Shown here: in pieces, positions 7,772-17,248 of the stretch | Numbering within the stretch: the stretch's first letter is position 1 | Layout of the letters: each line of letters opens with the position of its first letter | DNA from: JBOIBN01 sp050739575 | GTDB taxonomy: Bacteria > Pseudomonadota > Gammaproteobacteria > JAKDMP01 | Length of the DNA: 22,151 nucleotides | Reading direction: 5' to 3' | NCBI GenBank assembly: GCA_050739575.1 | Contig: JBOIBN010000041.1 | Span: forward strand, 1-22,151 | Position numbers and translations under genes: made by a program | Notes under the pieces: generated by a model | Seen by the model: the letters and a program-made list of their open reading frames with translations, nothing else | Told to the model about the DNA's origin: nothing | Database searches by the model: none

Positions 7772-8709
7772 ACAAAATTCTCGTTATCGCCCAGCACGAC
7801 GGCAAACAGCTTTCACCGGCCACGGCGCGCGCGGTTTCCTGCGCGCAAAAGGTCGGCGGTGATATTAACGTCTCGGTTTTCGCAAAGAGCGCCGGCTTGA
7901 TCGCGGATGCGACCGCGAAACTCCATGGCGTCAAAAAGGTTTTAACGATCGAGCGTGCCGAGAACGAAGCGCCGCTCGCCGCGGTGCTCGCCCCGCAGAT
8001 CGCGGCGCTCGCGAAAGACTACACCCACGTGCTCATGGCCTCGACCACCTTCGGCAAGGACGTGATGCCACGCGCCGCAGCGCTCGCCGGCGCGGCAATG
8101 GTAACCGATGTCATGGAGGTGCTCGGCCCGCGCGAATTCAAGCGCCCTATCTACGCCGGCAACGTCATCGTCACCGTCAAGATGTCCGGCGAAGGCACGG
8201 TGTTCGCCACTGCCCGCGCCGCTTCCTGGAACGCCACGGCGAACGGCGGAAATGCGGAAATCGAAATGCGCACACTCGACGTGACCTTGCCGACTCATAC
8301 CGAATTCGTCAAACTCGAAGCACAGGAAAGCGAGCGCCCGGATCTTCAGTCTGCACCGCGCGTCGTTTCCGGCGGACGCGGCGTCGGCAGCAAGGAAAAC
8401 TTCGACATTATCTACAAGCTTGCCGACAAACTCGGCGCCGCGGTCGGCGCCTCGCGCGCGGCGGTGGATGCGGGCTTCGTGCCCAACGACATGCAGGTCG
8501 GGCAGACCGGCAAGATCATCGCGCCCGCGCTCTACATCGCGATAGGCATCTCCGGCGCCATCCAGCATCTCACCGGCATCAAGGACGCGGGCACCATCGT
8601 CGCCATCAACAAGGACCCCGAGGCGCCGATCTTCGAGATCGCCGACATCGGCCTCGTTGGCGACCTCTTCAAGGTCCTGCCCGAGCTCGAAGCCGAACTC
8701 GACAAATAG
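7768..8709 (+). CDS. etfA: Electron transfer flavoprotein subunit alpha
   Basis: The FAD-binding subunit of ETF, 313 residues. The C-terminal FAD domain shows VVSGGRGVGSKENFDIIYKL, then GASRAAVDAGFVPNDMQVGQ, TGKIIAPALYIAIGISGAIQ and INKDPEAPIFEIADIGLVGD, the standard signature with the Arg and Ser/Thr contacts for the flavin. The N-terminal domain (1-190) is the usual pseudo-twofold partner of EtfB. It partners the upstream EtfB and passes electrons to the ETF-QO encoded earlier in the same run. ATG 7768 overlaps the etfB stop. Confidence 0.97.
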   Translation: MNKILVIAQHDGKQLSPATARAVSCAQKVGGDINVSVFAKSAGLIADATAKLHGVKKVLTIERAENEAPLAAVLAPQIAALAKDYTHVLMASTTFGKDVMPRAAALAGAAMVTDVMEVLGPREFKRPIYAGNVIVTVKMSGEGTVFATARAASWNATANGGNAEIEMRTLDVTLPTHTEFVKLEAQESERPDLQSAPRVVSGGRGVGSKENFDIIYKLADKLGAAVGASRAAVDAGFVPNDMQVGQTGKIIAPALYIAIGISGAIQHLTGIKDAGTIVAINKDPEAPIFEIADIGLVGDLFKVLPELEAELDK

Positions 8710-8786
8710 TCCGAGCGCAAGAATTCACCGCAGAGAGCGCAGAACACACAGAGATGAAATCCTGTAAACGCCCGCGTCTATTTATC

Positions 8787-8924
8787 CCCTCTCCTTCGCC
8801 GGGAGCCGGCAACTTTCTTGCCCCCTCTCCCTTGACGGGAGAGGGTTGGGGTGAGGGTGAAGAACAACTCCTGCCGCTTCGCGACTACCCCTCACCCTTA
8901 CCCTTTCCCACAAGGGGAGAGGGA
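8787..8924. repeat. GGGAGAGGG-type palindromic intergenic repeat
   Basis: A perfect 9-bp stem CCCTCTCCC (8823-8831) and GGGAGAGGG (8837-8845) with a 5-base loop is followed by GTTGGGGTGAGGGTG. After about 30 bp come an inverted version (CCCTCACCCTTACCC) and a second, less perfect hairpin ending GGGGAGAGGG (8914-8923). A third fragment lies at 8787-8803. This belongs to a repeat class widespread in proteobacteria, as I recall it. It fills most of the etfA-aacS gap. The translated frame over it (8754-8936, PSPLTGEGWGEGE) is a well-known spurious protein. Confidence 0.85.
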
Positions 8925-8941
8925 ATTAGAGCTTGAACCTT

Positions 8942-10888
<1,947 letters not shown>

Positions 10889-11080
10889 CCAAATCAATCT
10901 GCGTTTGGCGTGATATTGCTCACGAACAGAGGTTCGGATAGCGTGGCCGTGGAGATGAGGGTGAATTCGACTCCCGGGCGTACGGCCGTAGTGATACTAT
11001 TTTGAACGGGAACAGTTCAGAAATATCGCCATCCCGGTTCGTATGCAGGCCTTGCCGCGGAATGCCGCAGGGGTTCGACT

Positions 11081-11812
11081 ATGCTCACCGAAGAAGAGAA
11101 GACGCGGATTCGGGCCGAGGAAGTCTTTCGGCTGGAAGTGCGTGGCGAGCTGGAGGCAAAGAAGCCTCATCCATCCTTACCGCAGCGGCTCGGTGCATGG
11201 CTCAACTCCGCGTTCGCCCTGTGGCTCCTTTCCTCTATCCTTCTCACCGGACTGACGGCTGCCTATACCGCTTATCAGAATCACCATGCCGAGCAGCTTC
11301 GGAGGGCCGAAACCGAGCAGCGCCTGGATACAGAGATCAGCGGCAGGATGTCGGATGCGCTGGCTGCACTGCAGGACTTTAAATCCCAGCTCCAGAATGG
11401 CACTTGGACGCAGGGCCTGAGCGATACCTATGGTCTTGTTCCGAATTACTTGGATAACAACGCCTGCTGCCCTAGAGTAGATCTTTCTACCTACCCTGAA
11501 TATAGAAGCAGGAACTTTCGATCACTCCTGTTCGAGCTGAGCGCGGTCGTGAACCCGGCGGCGCTACCCAAGCTGGAGGGTGCACTGAAGGGCTATATGC
11601 ACTTCAGGGACCTTGCCACGAACGCACCGGGAGGAGCGGTCAACGGCAAGCTCGGGGTCGGCGAGGAAACCCAAGCCGTGAACTATGCGATTGAATTCCT
11701 GACACACCAGATGCAGGGACGTTGGCGATCTGCGATGATGAAAGCGCAATCGCCGCCCTCGAAGCCTTCCGCAACCGCCCGGAACTCGCCGGCTAGCGCC
11801 CAATCCCAGTGA
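11081..11812 (+). CDS. Single-span membrane protein of unknown function
   Basis: A 243-residue protein I do not recognise. A charged, probably helical N-terminus (LTEEEKTRIRAEEVFRLEVR) is followed by one strong membrane span (about 44-65, ALWLLSSILLTGLTAAYTAY). A charged helical stretch comes next (HHAEQLRRAETEQRLDTEIS), then a soluble domain with adjacent cysteines (NNACCPRVD). ATG 11081 has AGGGG at 11069-11073. The last 20 or so residues (QSPPSKPSATARNSPASAQS) are an out-of-frame reading of a copy of the aacS 3' end, so the natural C-terminus may have been replaced. No partner gene is obvious. The topology and any envelope role are inferences. Confidence 0.75.
   Translation: MLTEEEKTRIRAEEVFRLEVRGELEAKKPHPSLPQRLGAWLNSAFALWLLSSILLTGLTAAYTAYQNHHAEQLRRAETEQRLDTEISGRMSDALAALQDFKSQLQNGTWTQGLSDTYGLVPNYLDNNACCPRVDLSTYPEYRSRNFRSLLFELSAVVNPAALPKLEGALKGYMHFRDLATNAPGGAVNGKLGVGEETQAVNYAIEFLTHQMQGRWRSAMMKAQSPPSKPSATARNSPASAQSQ
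11755..11796 (+). repeat. aacS 3'-end repeat, copy 2
   Basis: Matches 10847-10888 at 37 of 42 positions and keeps the aacS reading frame to TAG (11796): ALEAFRNRPELAG. This frame is not the one used by the 243-residue gene overlapping it. The aacS frame is open for only about 33 codons before a TGA upstream. Confidence 0.75.
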
Positions 11813-11840
11813 CCAACGCGGCATCCTCAGTCGTTAAACA

Positions 11841-11870
11841 TTGACGGGACGCGCATCGCGGAAATAGGAT
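11841..11870 (+). promoter_or_regulatory. Likely promoter of the hydrolase-lipoprotein pair
   Basis: TTGACG (11841-11846) and TAGGAT (11865-11870) are separated by 18 bp, ending 41 bp before the hydrolase ATG. Five of six and four of six consensus matches. Prediction only. Confidence 0.45.
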
Positions 11871-11911
11871 AGAGGCCGGAATCCGTATCGTCCGGCTCAC
11901 AGGTATCCGCC

Positions 11912-12712
11912 ATGCCAGTCGATCCCAGGAAGCCTCGCAAGATTCTCGTGGTCCACGGCGTCGAGACCGGAACGGACGCCGATCAACACCAGGATCAGCT
12001 CATCCACGATCTGGTGGCCGATCGTCTGGGCGATCTGAATGTTCAATTCGCGGCCGAACTCTATCGCTACGAGAACATCAACGACCAGGCGGTCGCACCG
12101 TTCAAGCTGCTGATCAACTTGATCCTCAGAACGCCGGTGGGTGCAAAGCTCGCTGACGAAGCCATTGATCTGGTGGGCGACGTCGTCATCGCCGTCGCGG
12201 ATACCGGCCCGGCGCACGAGATTCGCGCGGGCCTGCGCGCGCGCATCGAAGACGAATATGCGGCGGGGAATCCACTCTATATCGTCGCGCACAGCCTGGG
12301 CACGATCTACACTTTCGACGTCGTCAACCAGTTGATGCAAGATCCGACCTGCTTCGACCGCAACGATCGCACGACCTGGCCCTTGCAGGGCCTCGTGACG
12401 CTCGGCTCGCCGATCGGACTCGCCATGTTCCGCAATCCGCGCTCCGCCGTCACCGATCGCGGCGCCGGCACCAATTTCTTCCGCTGGCGCAACTATTGGG
12501 ACCGCACCGATCCGGTCGTTTCCGGCAGTTTCTACGGCAAACCGCAACAGGGTTACCAGAACGCAGAGACGTATGCGCCGCCGGACGACGATCACGGCTG
12601 GACGATTCGCGATCGCATCGTCGACACCGGCAAAGAATGGTTGTTTGCGCATACCGGATACTGGACGCTGCCCATCGTCGGCGACGATCTGGTGGACATG
12701 GTTGCGAATTGA
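11912..12712 (+). CDS. Alpha/beta-hydrolase fold protein (lipase/esterase-like)
   Basis: A 266-residue serine hydrolase. The oxyanion-region strand is ILVVHGVETG (11-20), the nucleophile elbow is VAHSLGT with Ser128, and the likely acid is Asp200 (WDRTDPVV) with Asp197 as alternative. His247 (FAHTGYW) is the likely base. LVTLGSPIGL after the nucleophile strand is common in lipase-like hydrolases that act on large substrates. No signal peptide is visible, so it is probably cytoplasmic. AGG lies 8 bp before the ATG. It is 16 bp upstream of a lipoprotein gene, probably co-transcribed. Substrate unknown. Confidence 0.85.
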   Translation: MPVDPRKPRKILVVHGVETGTDADQHQDQLIHDLVADRLGDLNVQFAAELYRYENINDQAVAPFKLLINLILRTPVGAKLADEAIDLVGDVVIAVADTGPAHEIRAGLRARIEDEYAAGNPLYIVAHSLGTIYTFDVVNQLMQDPTCFDRNDRTTWPLQGLVTLGSPIGLAMFRNPRSAVTDRGAGTNFFRWRNYWDRTDPVVSGSFYGKPQQGYQNAETYAPPDDDHGWTIRDRIVDTGKEWLFAHTGYWTLPIVGDDLVDMVAN

Positions 12713-12728
12713 AACGGAGGGGTAAGCG

Positions 12729-13274
12729 ATGAAATGCAGATTGGCGCTCTTGTCGGCCGCGTTGCTGCTAACGGCCTGTTCCACGACCACGCTGTACTCG
12801 GGCCATTTCGATGCGACGAATTCGGCGGGCCAGGATCGCCAATTCGTGCTGTACTGGAACACGACCACTTCCGCCTTCTGGGGCGCGAAGTCCTCGCCCG
12901 TCACCGTGCTGACCCAGTGCAGCTCCCGGACCATGCAGTACGAAGAAGAGCCGGTCCCGGGCACCGCGCAAAACGCAACAGAAATCGTCTTTCGAGGCGA
13001 GCCCGGCAGCGACCAGGCCACGGATTCCAATGCGCTCCCGCCCGGCGGAGTCTGCGGTCGCGTGCTGTCGGCCCATAAGTTGACGAAACTCACGGGCCCG
13101 CGGATCGAATTGACCGTGAGCTGCAAACCGGTCGCCGGCAACCCGTTCGCGGCGACCGACGACAACTACCTCGAAGCACGCACTGCGCCCTACGCGATAG
13201 ACGTCACGCCCATAAAGACGAAAAATCTCCAGGCCGATACACCCAAGCGACCCAGTTGCGGCACTTCACCGTAG
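12729..13274 (+). CDS. Predicted lipoprotein of unknown function
   Basis: A 181-residue protein with a lipoprotein signal: Lys/Arg at the N-terminus, a hydrophobic core (LALLSAALLL) and the lipobox LTAC with Cys17. The mature part is rich in Thr and Ser with several cysteines (TQCSSR, GGVCGR, VSCKP, PSCGT) that could form disulfides in the periplasm. A strong ribosome binding site, GGAGGGG (12717-12723), precedes ATG 12729. It follows the alpha/beta hydrolase by 16 bp and probably shares its transcript. I do not recognise the family. Confidence 0.85.
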   Translation: MKCRLALLSAALLLTACSTTTLYSGHFDATNSAGQDRQFVLYWNTTTSAFWGAKSSPVTVLTQCSSRTMQYEEEPVPGTAQNATEIVFRGEPGSDQATDSNALPPGGVCGRVLSAHKLTKLTGPRIELTVSCKPVAGNPFAATDDNYLEARTAPYAIDVTPIKTKNLQADTPKRPSCGTSP

Positions 13275-13297
13275 CCGCCCCGAACTCGCCGACTGAG
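13275..13297 (+). repeat. Partial aacS 3'-end-like repeat, copy 3
   Basis: The sequence GCCGCCCCGAACTCGCCGAC with the following TGA reads RPELAD-stop in the aacS frame. Its core CCGCCC-x-GAACTCGCCG matches copy 2 with one difference over 17 bases. It starts immediately after the lipoprotein stop. It is short, so chance is possible. Confidence 0.45.
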
Positions 13298-13355
13298 CGG
13301 TTGACAAATTCTCTACCGCCAACCACGCAATTGCGCGGCCGCACCGAAGAAACCC

Positions 13356-14972
13356 ATGACGCAGGGTAAGCTGCGAAAGGAAGCAGGCCTGGTCGGTCTG
13401 CTGCTGGCGGGCGTCACGACCATGATCGGCTCCGGCTGGCTCTTTGCTCCGCTGGCCGCGGCGCGCGACGCGGGGCCGCTGAGCATCGGCTCGTGGATCA
13501 CGGCGACCGTCGTGATCTCACTGCTCGCCCTGATCTATGCGGAGCTGGCGCCGATGTTTCCGAAGAGCGGCGGGCTCGTGCACATGAGCCTCGTGAGCCA
13601 CGGAACGCTCGTCGGTCGGATCTGGAGCTGGATTCTCTTTCTCGCCTACGTCTCCATCGCGCCGGTGGAAGCGATGGCGGTGGTGACCTATGCCGACAGC
13701 TACATCCACGGCCTCGTCGATCCGCAGACGCTGCTGCTCACCGCGACCGGCGTGTGGGCCTCGGTGCTCGTGCTTGCCGTCATCGCCGCGCTCAACTTCA
13801 TGATCATCCGCCTGGTGCTTCTCTTCAACAGCATCGCAACGTGGCTCAAGGTCTGCACGCCGATCGGCACCATCGTCATCCTCCTCATCTTCTCGCACCA
13901 CGATTCAAACCTTTCAGTCTCCGCCGGCACATCACACAGTAGCTGGGCCGCCATGTTTACTTCGGTCTCCACCGCGGGCGTGTTCTTCTCGCTGTTCGGA
14001 TTCCGGCAACCCATCGACCTCGCCGGCGAAGCCAAAAATCCCTCGCGCGCGCTTCCGATCGCCGTGCTCGGAACGATCGTCATCGGCGCCGCCATCTTCA
14101 TCCTGCTGCAATATGCCTTCGTGACCGCGGTGCCGCCGGACTTGCTCGCCTCCTCGGGCTGGCACAGCCTTTCCTTCGGCGGCATCGCGGGACCGTTCGC
14201 GGGGCTTGCGCTGGTGATCGGCGCATCCTTCTGGGCGACCGTCCTCTACGCCGACGCCATCGTCTCGCCGACGATGTGCGGCTACATGTGGATGACCACC
14301 ACCCCGCGCATCCTGCATGCGATGGGCGAGCAGACGCTGTGGCCGCGCGTTTTGGCCCGCGTCAACCGGCACGGCGTCCCGTGGATCGGCGTGCTCGCAA
14401 CCTTTGCCGTCGGCACCCTCTTCCTGCTGCCCTTTCCCTCCTGGCAGAAACTGGTCACCTACGCGTCTTCCGCCACCGTGCTTTCCTATGGCATCGGCCC
14501 GGTGGTTCTGCTTGCGATGCGCAAGGCGCAGCCGAACCTCGAACGGCGCTCCTTCCGGCTGCCGGTTGCCAGACTGATCGCATCGCTCGCCTTCATCGCG
14601 TCGAACTTCGTCATGTTCTGGGCCGGCTACGTCGTGCTGAGCTTTCTCCTCGCCCTCATTGCGGGCGCCTTCCTTTGCTACGCAGCCTACCGGCTTCTTC
14701 GCCGCGCCGGACCCGCCGACCTCGCCGAGTGGCGTCAAGCCTGGTGGCTGCTGCCTTATTTTCTCGGAATGTGGCTGATCTGTTACGTCGGCCCCATCTC
14801 GATGGGTGGAAACGGACTTCTAAACGTTTACGAAGGCATGGGCGCAGTGGCCGTCCTTTCGCTGCTCACGCTTCAGTTGGCACTGAGAAGCAAGCTACCC
14901 GCCGCGCAGATCTCCGAATCCTATCACCGCATATTTCAGACGACAGTGGAGAATGACAAAAACAAAGTTTAA
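13356..14972 (+). CDS. APC-superfamily amino acid permease
   Basis: A 538-residue inner-membrane transporter with about 12-14 hydrophobic spans. The unwound span-1 motif of APC carriers is present (VGLLLAGVTTMIGSGWLFAP, glycines around residue 26), followed by ISLLALIYAELAPMFPKSGG. The span-6 region FFSLFGFRQPIDLAGEAKNP is also typical of APC permeases, including the aspartate/glutamate symporter-like group. It imports an amino acid or amine, probably with protons; the substrate is not readable. A perfect -35 box TTGACA lies at 13301-13306, but no good -10 follows at the standard spacing. The Shine-Dalgarno sequence is weak (GAAGAA). Confidence 0.9.
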   Translation: MTQGKLRKEAGLVGLLLAGVTTMIGSGWLFAPLAAARDAGPLSIGSWITATVVISLLALIYAELAPMFPKSGGLVHMSLVSHGTLVGRIWSWILFLAYVSIAPVEAMAVVTYADSYIHGLVDPQTLLLTATGVWASVLVLAVIAALNFMIIRLVLLFNSIATWLKVCTPIGTIVILLIFSHHDSNLSVSAGTSHSSWAAMFTSVSTAGVFFSLFGFRQPIDLAGEAKNPSRALPIAVLGTIVIGAAIFILLQYAFVTAVPPDLLASSGWHSLSFGGIAGPFAGLALVIGASFWATVLYADAIVSPTMCGYMWMTTTPRILHAMGEQTLWPRVLARVNRHGVPWIGVLATFAVGTLFLLPFPSWQKLVTYASSATVLSYGIGPVVLLAMRKAQPNLERRSFRLPVARLIASLAFIASNFVMFWAGYVVLSFLLALIAGAFLCYAAYRLLRRAGPADLAEWRQAWWLLPYFLGMWLICYVGPISMGGNGLLNVYEGMGAVAVLSLLTLQLALRSKLPAAQISESYHRIFQTTVENDKNKV

Positions 14973-14999
14973 CCTTCACCTTTCCTCACGAAGGACCCG

Positions 15000-15098
15000 A
15001 TGGCGCTTCAGCCGATGGATGACGGCAACACTAACAAGAAAATCCGCTCGACCCGCTGCCTCGCCCCCAAACTCACCAAAACCCAGGGCCTCGACTAA
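15000..15098 (+). CDS. Possible 32-residue small ORF
   Basis: ATG 15000 begins a frame MALQPMDDGNTNKKIRSTRC ending at TAA 15098, with AAGGAC 5 bp before the start. It is basic in the middle, with no signal peptide or membrane span. It follows the APC permease by 27 bp. The ribosome binding site is its only real support; I recognise no family, and it could be a decayed end of something larger. Confidence 0.25.
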   Translation: MALQPMDDGNTNKKIRSTRCLAPKLTKTQGLD

Positions 15099-15183
15099 GG
15101 CTTAGCGTTCAACCCTCCAGCCTATAAGCCCAAAACCCCAGCGTAGTATCATTCATACAAGATAAGCCGCCCTTGCACAAAAA

Positions 15184-15963
15184 ATGCGCTATTCTTCTGA
15201 CCAAATTTCGCATCTTTTTTCAGAGCACACAACTGTTCTCCTGGAACTCGATAATATTTTTCTTGAGACCGTTTCGCAAGCACAAAACCTTTCTCATGAC
15301 GACCGCGCCAAAGAATATCTTCTTCATGGTGTTGGTAGACGACTGAGCGTAATAAAACGTGCAATACAGAACATTTTCGAGAAATTCCCACCTGATTCAC
15401 AGGGGCCGCTAGATTCAGATGTTCTCGTCGACGTTCAGCTTAATCTCCATGCCTTTGTAATAAATCTTTGCGGCATCTTTGATAATTGGGCTTGGGCTTT
15501 CGTCCTACGACATGTTCTCGGAGGCGAAATGCAAGATCGTCGAAAGATTGATCTTTTTAAGCCGGCTATGCAGGCTTTTCTTCCCAAGGTAATCAAAGAT
15601 TACTTGACCTCAGATATTATCGCTGCATGGCAGAAAGAATATCTTAAGAATTACCGCGACGCTCTTGCGCACCGTGTACCTCTTTACATTCCGCCTGCCG
15701 TCTATACTCCAGAAAAAGTCAACCGCTATAACAATCTGGAAAATGAAAAGATCGAAGCTTTGAAGGATAGAGACTTCTTGAGATTTAATAGAGCAAGCGC
15801 CGACCAAGAAGTTATCGGGGAGGCATGCTTCACTTTTCAGCACTCCCATTCCGATGGGAGCGAGCCTCGACTTATATTACTTCATCCCCAAGTAATTTGT
15901 GACGGGAAAGCTGTAGCCGAATTTGGTCATTTATACTTGGCACATTGGCATCAACACACATAA
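15184..15963 (+). CDS. HEPN-like protein of unknown function
   Basis: A 259-residue, mostly helical protein in markedly AT-richer DNA than its neighbours, with unlike codon use, suggesting transfer. The segment KNYRDALAHRVPLYIPP carries Arg158-x4-His163, the RX4-6H pattern of HEPN-type RNases, preceded by helices (LVDVQLNLHAFVINLCGIFD and DNWAWAFVLRHVL) as in HEPN bundles. HEPN proteins act in toxin-antitoxin, CRISPR and anti-phage systems, but this link rests on one motif. No MNT nucleotidyltransferase partner is next to it. The start at ATG 15184 lacks a clear Shine-Dalgarno. Alternative: an uncharacterised enzyme whose ALAHR motif is coincidental. Confidence 0.7.
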   Translation: MRYSSDQISHLFSEHTTVLLELDNIFLETVSQAQNLSHDDRAKEYLLHGVGRRLSVIKRAIQNIFEKFPPDSQGPLDSDVLVDVQLNLHAFVINLCGIFDNWAWAFVLRHVLGGEMQDRRKIDLFKPAMQAFLPKVIKDYLTSDIIAAWQKEYLKNYRDALAHRVPLYIPPAVYTPEKVNRYNNLENEKIEALKDRDFLRFNRASADQEVIGEACFTFQHSHSDGSEPRLILLHPQVICDGKAVAEFGHLYLAHWHQHT

Positions 15964-16013
15964 CAACCGGTGAGTCCGGCAATTGGCCGATCTTGTGACC
16001 GATCCCACGGCCT

Positions 16014-16095
16014 CTACGCCACGGCAAAACCCTTAGCGAAGTTACCGCACTTGGCGTCAAGACAGTTAGCGTAATTTATTGGCTGCCTAAAATCG
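16014..16095 (+). pseudogene. Possible IS3-type OrfA helix-turn-helix scrap
   Basis: A short frame reads LRHGKTLSEVTALGVKTVSV and then IYWLPKIG, which aligns with the DNA-binding helices of IS3-family OrfA proteins (GKTxxEVxxxLGVxxxxYYRWRxxYG, from memory) with one residue missing. A TGA stands upstream in frame and another follows at about 16129. There are no terminal repeats. The rest of the 253-bp gap (15964-16216) shows nothing else apart from the promoter below. Confidence 0.3.
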
Positions 16096-16166
16096 GGACG
16101 GAAACGCACCCTTTGATCGCTTCATGAATGTGCGTTGCTGCTAACGCAGGTGTGCCGATTACGGAA

Positions 16167-16196
16167 TTGATCAGCCCCTTATTTTTCCGTTAGAAT
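16167..16196 (+). promoter_or_regulatory. Likely promoter of the 248-residue gene
   Basis: TTGATC (16167-16172) and TAGAAT (16191-16196, five of six) with an 18-bp spacer predict a start near 16203, giving a leader of about 14 bases before GTG 16217. Confidence 0.45.
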
Positions 16197-16216
16197 CTTT
16201 TGGCAGGAATATCGAG

Positions 16217-16963
16217 GTGATGACATTGCATATCCCAAGACTGGGCAAAGCGAGATCGCTGCCAACCGACATAACCGATTCGCTTTTAAAGTCAGAAGAT
16301 CGCGAATTCGCCCGCAGAGTGCGTGAAGTTTTTGAAGCGCAAACTCCAGCGGAGTGGGCATGCTCTCTTGTTGCCTACGAAAATGTAGTATCTCTCATCA
16401 GGCTGGACCGAAAATTGCCCGATGAGGCCAAGAAAATGCCAGTACACGGCTACAGCGTGGACCGCCTACTTCGACTTATAGAACCGTATATGTATTTCGG
16501 CACCGGAAGGGAAGCAAAAGCGTGCATCCGCCACCTTAAACATGCAAACGATCAAGATTACAGGGCGTTTTTGTGGCTCGTCGTCGGTCATAATGAAGAA
16601 CCTGTGGGTTATCCTACCGACCGTGGCTGGATGCTGCCGCGAGCTGTTTGGAACTGGTCAGCCCTACTGGTTATGCTGGCAGAAGAAAGAGCGGAGCAGC
16701 ATCCAGAAATCCAAGATGAATTGGCAAGTATCTGGATTTGCTTAACTAAGGGATGCACGTTGTTGCCGGAATTGCTGAAGCACAACGTAGTATGGACGGA
16801 AAGTGAGAAATCTACTTTTTATCATATACTACCAAACAAAATTCAGTATTGTCTAAATATCTTCATGCCGAAGATACTTCTCGAGAACCCCAAAATAAAC
16901 GACTTCGCCGCGTCTAACGGTCTTGAGTATTCCGCGGGCAGTTTCTGCCCTCGGCATGGTTGA
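16217..16963 (+). CDS. Hypothetical protein, 248 residues
   Basis: I do not recognise this protein. It is soluble, mixed charge and probably helical, with tryptophan-rich segments (AFLWLVVGHNEEPVGYPTDR and AVWNWSALLVMLAEERAEQH) and an acidic helix (EEWAC-like, TPAEWACSLVAYE). There is no signal peptide. The start is GTG 16217, with AGGA at 16205-16208; ATG 16220 is adjacent in frame. Base composition is lower in GC than the flanking core genes, as for the HEPN-like gene upstream, so both may belong to one acquired stretch (inference). Confidence 0.65.
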   Translation: MMTLHIPRLGKARSLPTDITDSLLKSEDREFARRVREVFEAQTPAEWACSLVAYENVVSLIRLDRKLPDEAKKMPVHGYSVDRLLRLIEPYMYFGTGREAKACIRHLKHANDQDYRAFLWLVVGHNEEPVGYPTDRGWMLPRAVWNWSALLVMLAEERAEQHPEIQDELASIWICLTKGCTLLPELLKHNVVWTESEKSTFYHILPNKIQYCLNIFMPKILLENPKINDFAASNGLEYSAGSFCPRHG

Positions 16964-17003
16964 TGTATCTCCCCAAAAAAAGCATTAATTTCGGTTCCAC
17001 TTC

Positions 17004-17222
17004 TCAATGCAGGAAAGTCTGCTCTTGCGACGTCGCTCGCTCAAGCATCTGTTTGACCTTTGCGAAGTGGTCCGCGGGGAACAGATAGTCTTCGTCGGAT
17101 TCGGCGCGAACGCGTACTAAACCAAGCGCTTCGGCTTCGGGGTCGGGCAACTGCTCGTAGAGCTTCCGGGGCTTCAGCGAAGCCGGATATCCCTCGTTTG
17201 AAATGCAAAGTAAGTAGCTCAT
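17004..17222 (-). CDS. Small conserved protein of unknown function (72 residues)
   Basis: From ATG 17222 the frame reads MSYLLCISNEGYPASLKPRK, then LYEQLPDPEAEALGLVRVRA and ESDEDYLFPADHFAKV. The pattern YxLCIxNxGYxASLxxxKxY, with LPDPEAExxGxxRVxDExGEDYLYP, recurs in small bacterial proteins often found beside mobile or toxin genes (recollection; no assigned function). A Tudor/SH3-like beta fold is likely. It starts 26 bp after the Phd-type antitoxin, where a toxin gene would normally sit, so the two may be co-transcribed. The ribosome binding site is weak. Confidence 0.65.
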   Translation of the reverse strand: MSYLLCISNEGYPASLKPRKLYEQLPDPEAEALGLVRVRAESDEDYLFPADHFAKVKQMLERATSQEQTFLH

Positions 17223-17248
17223 AGGAATCGCCGGATGGCGCCGCCTCA

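Noticed and set aside
8754..8936. 60-residue frame containing PSPLTGEGWGEGE
   Set aside because: Translation of the palindromic intergenic repeat; this string is a familiar false protein in many annotations.
11002..11382. 126-codon plus frame before and over the 243-residue gene
   Set aside because: No ribosome binding site or family features; the overlapping frame has a start with AGGGG and a clean membrane span.
11897..13165. 422-codon minus-strand frame
   Set aside because: Antisense to the hydrolase and lipoprotein genes, which have catalytic and lipobox motifs and good ribosome binding sites.
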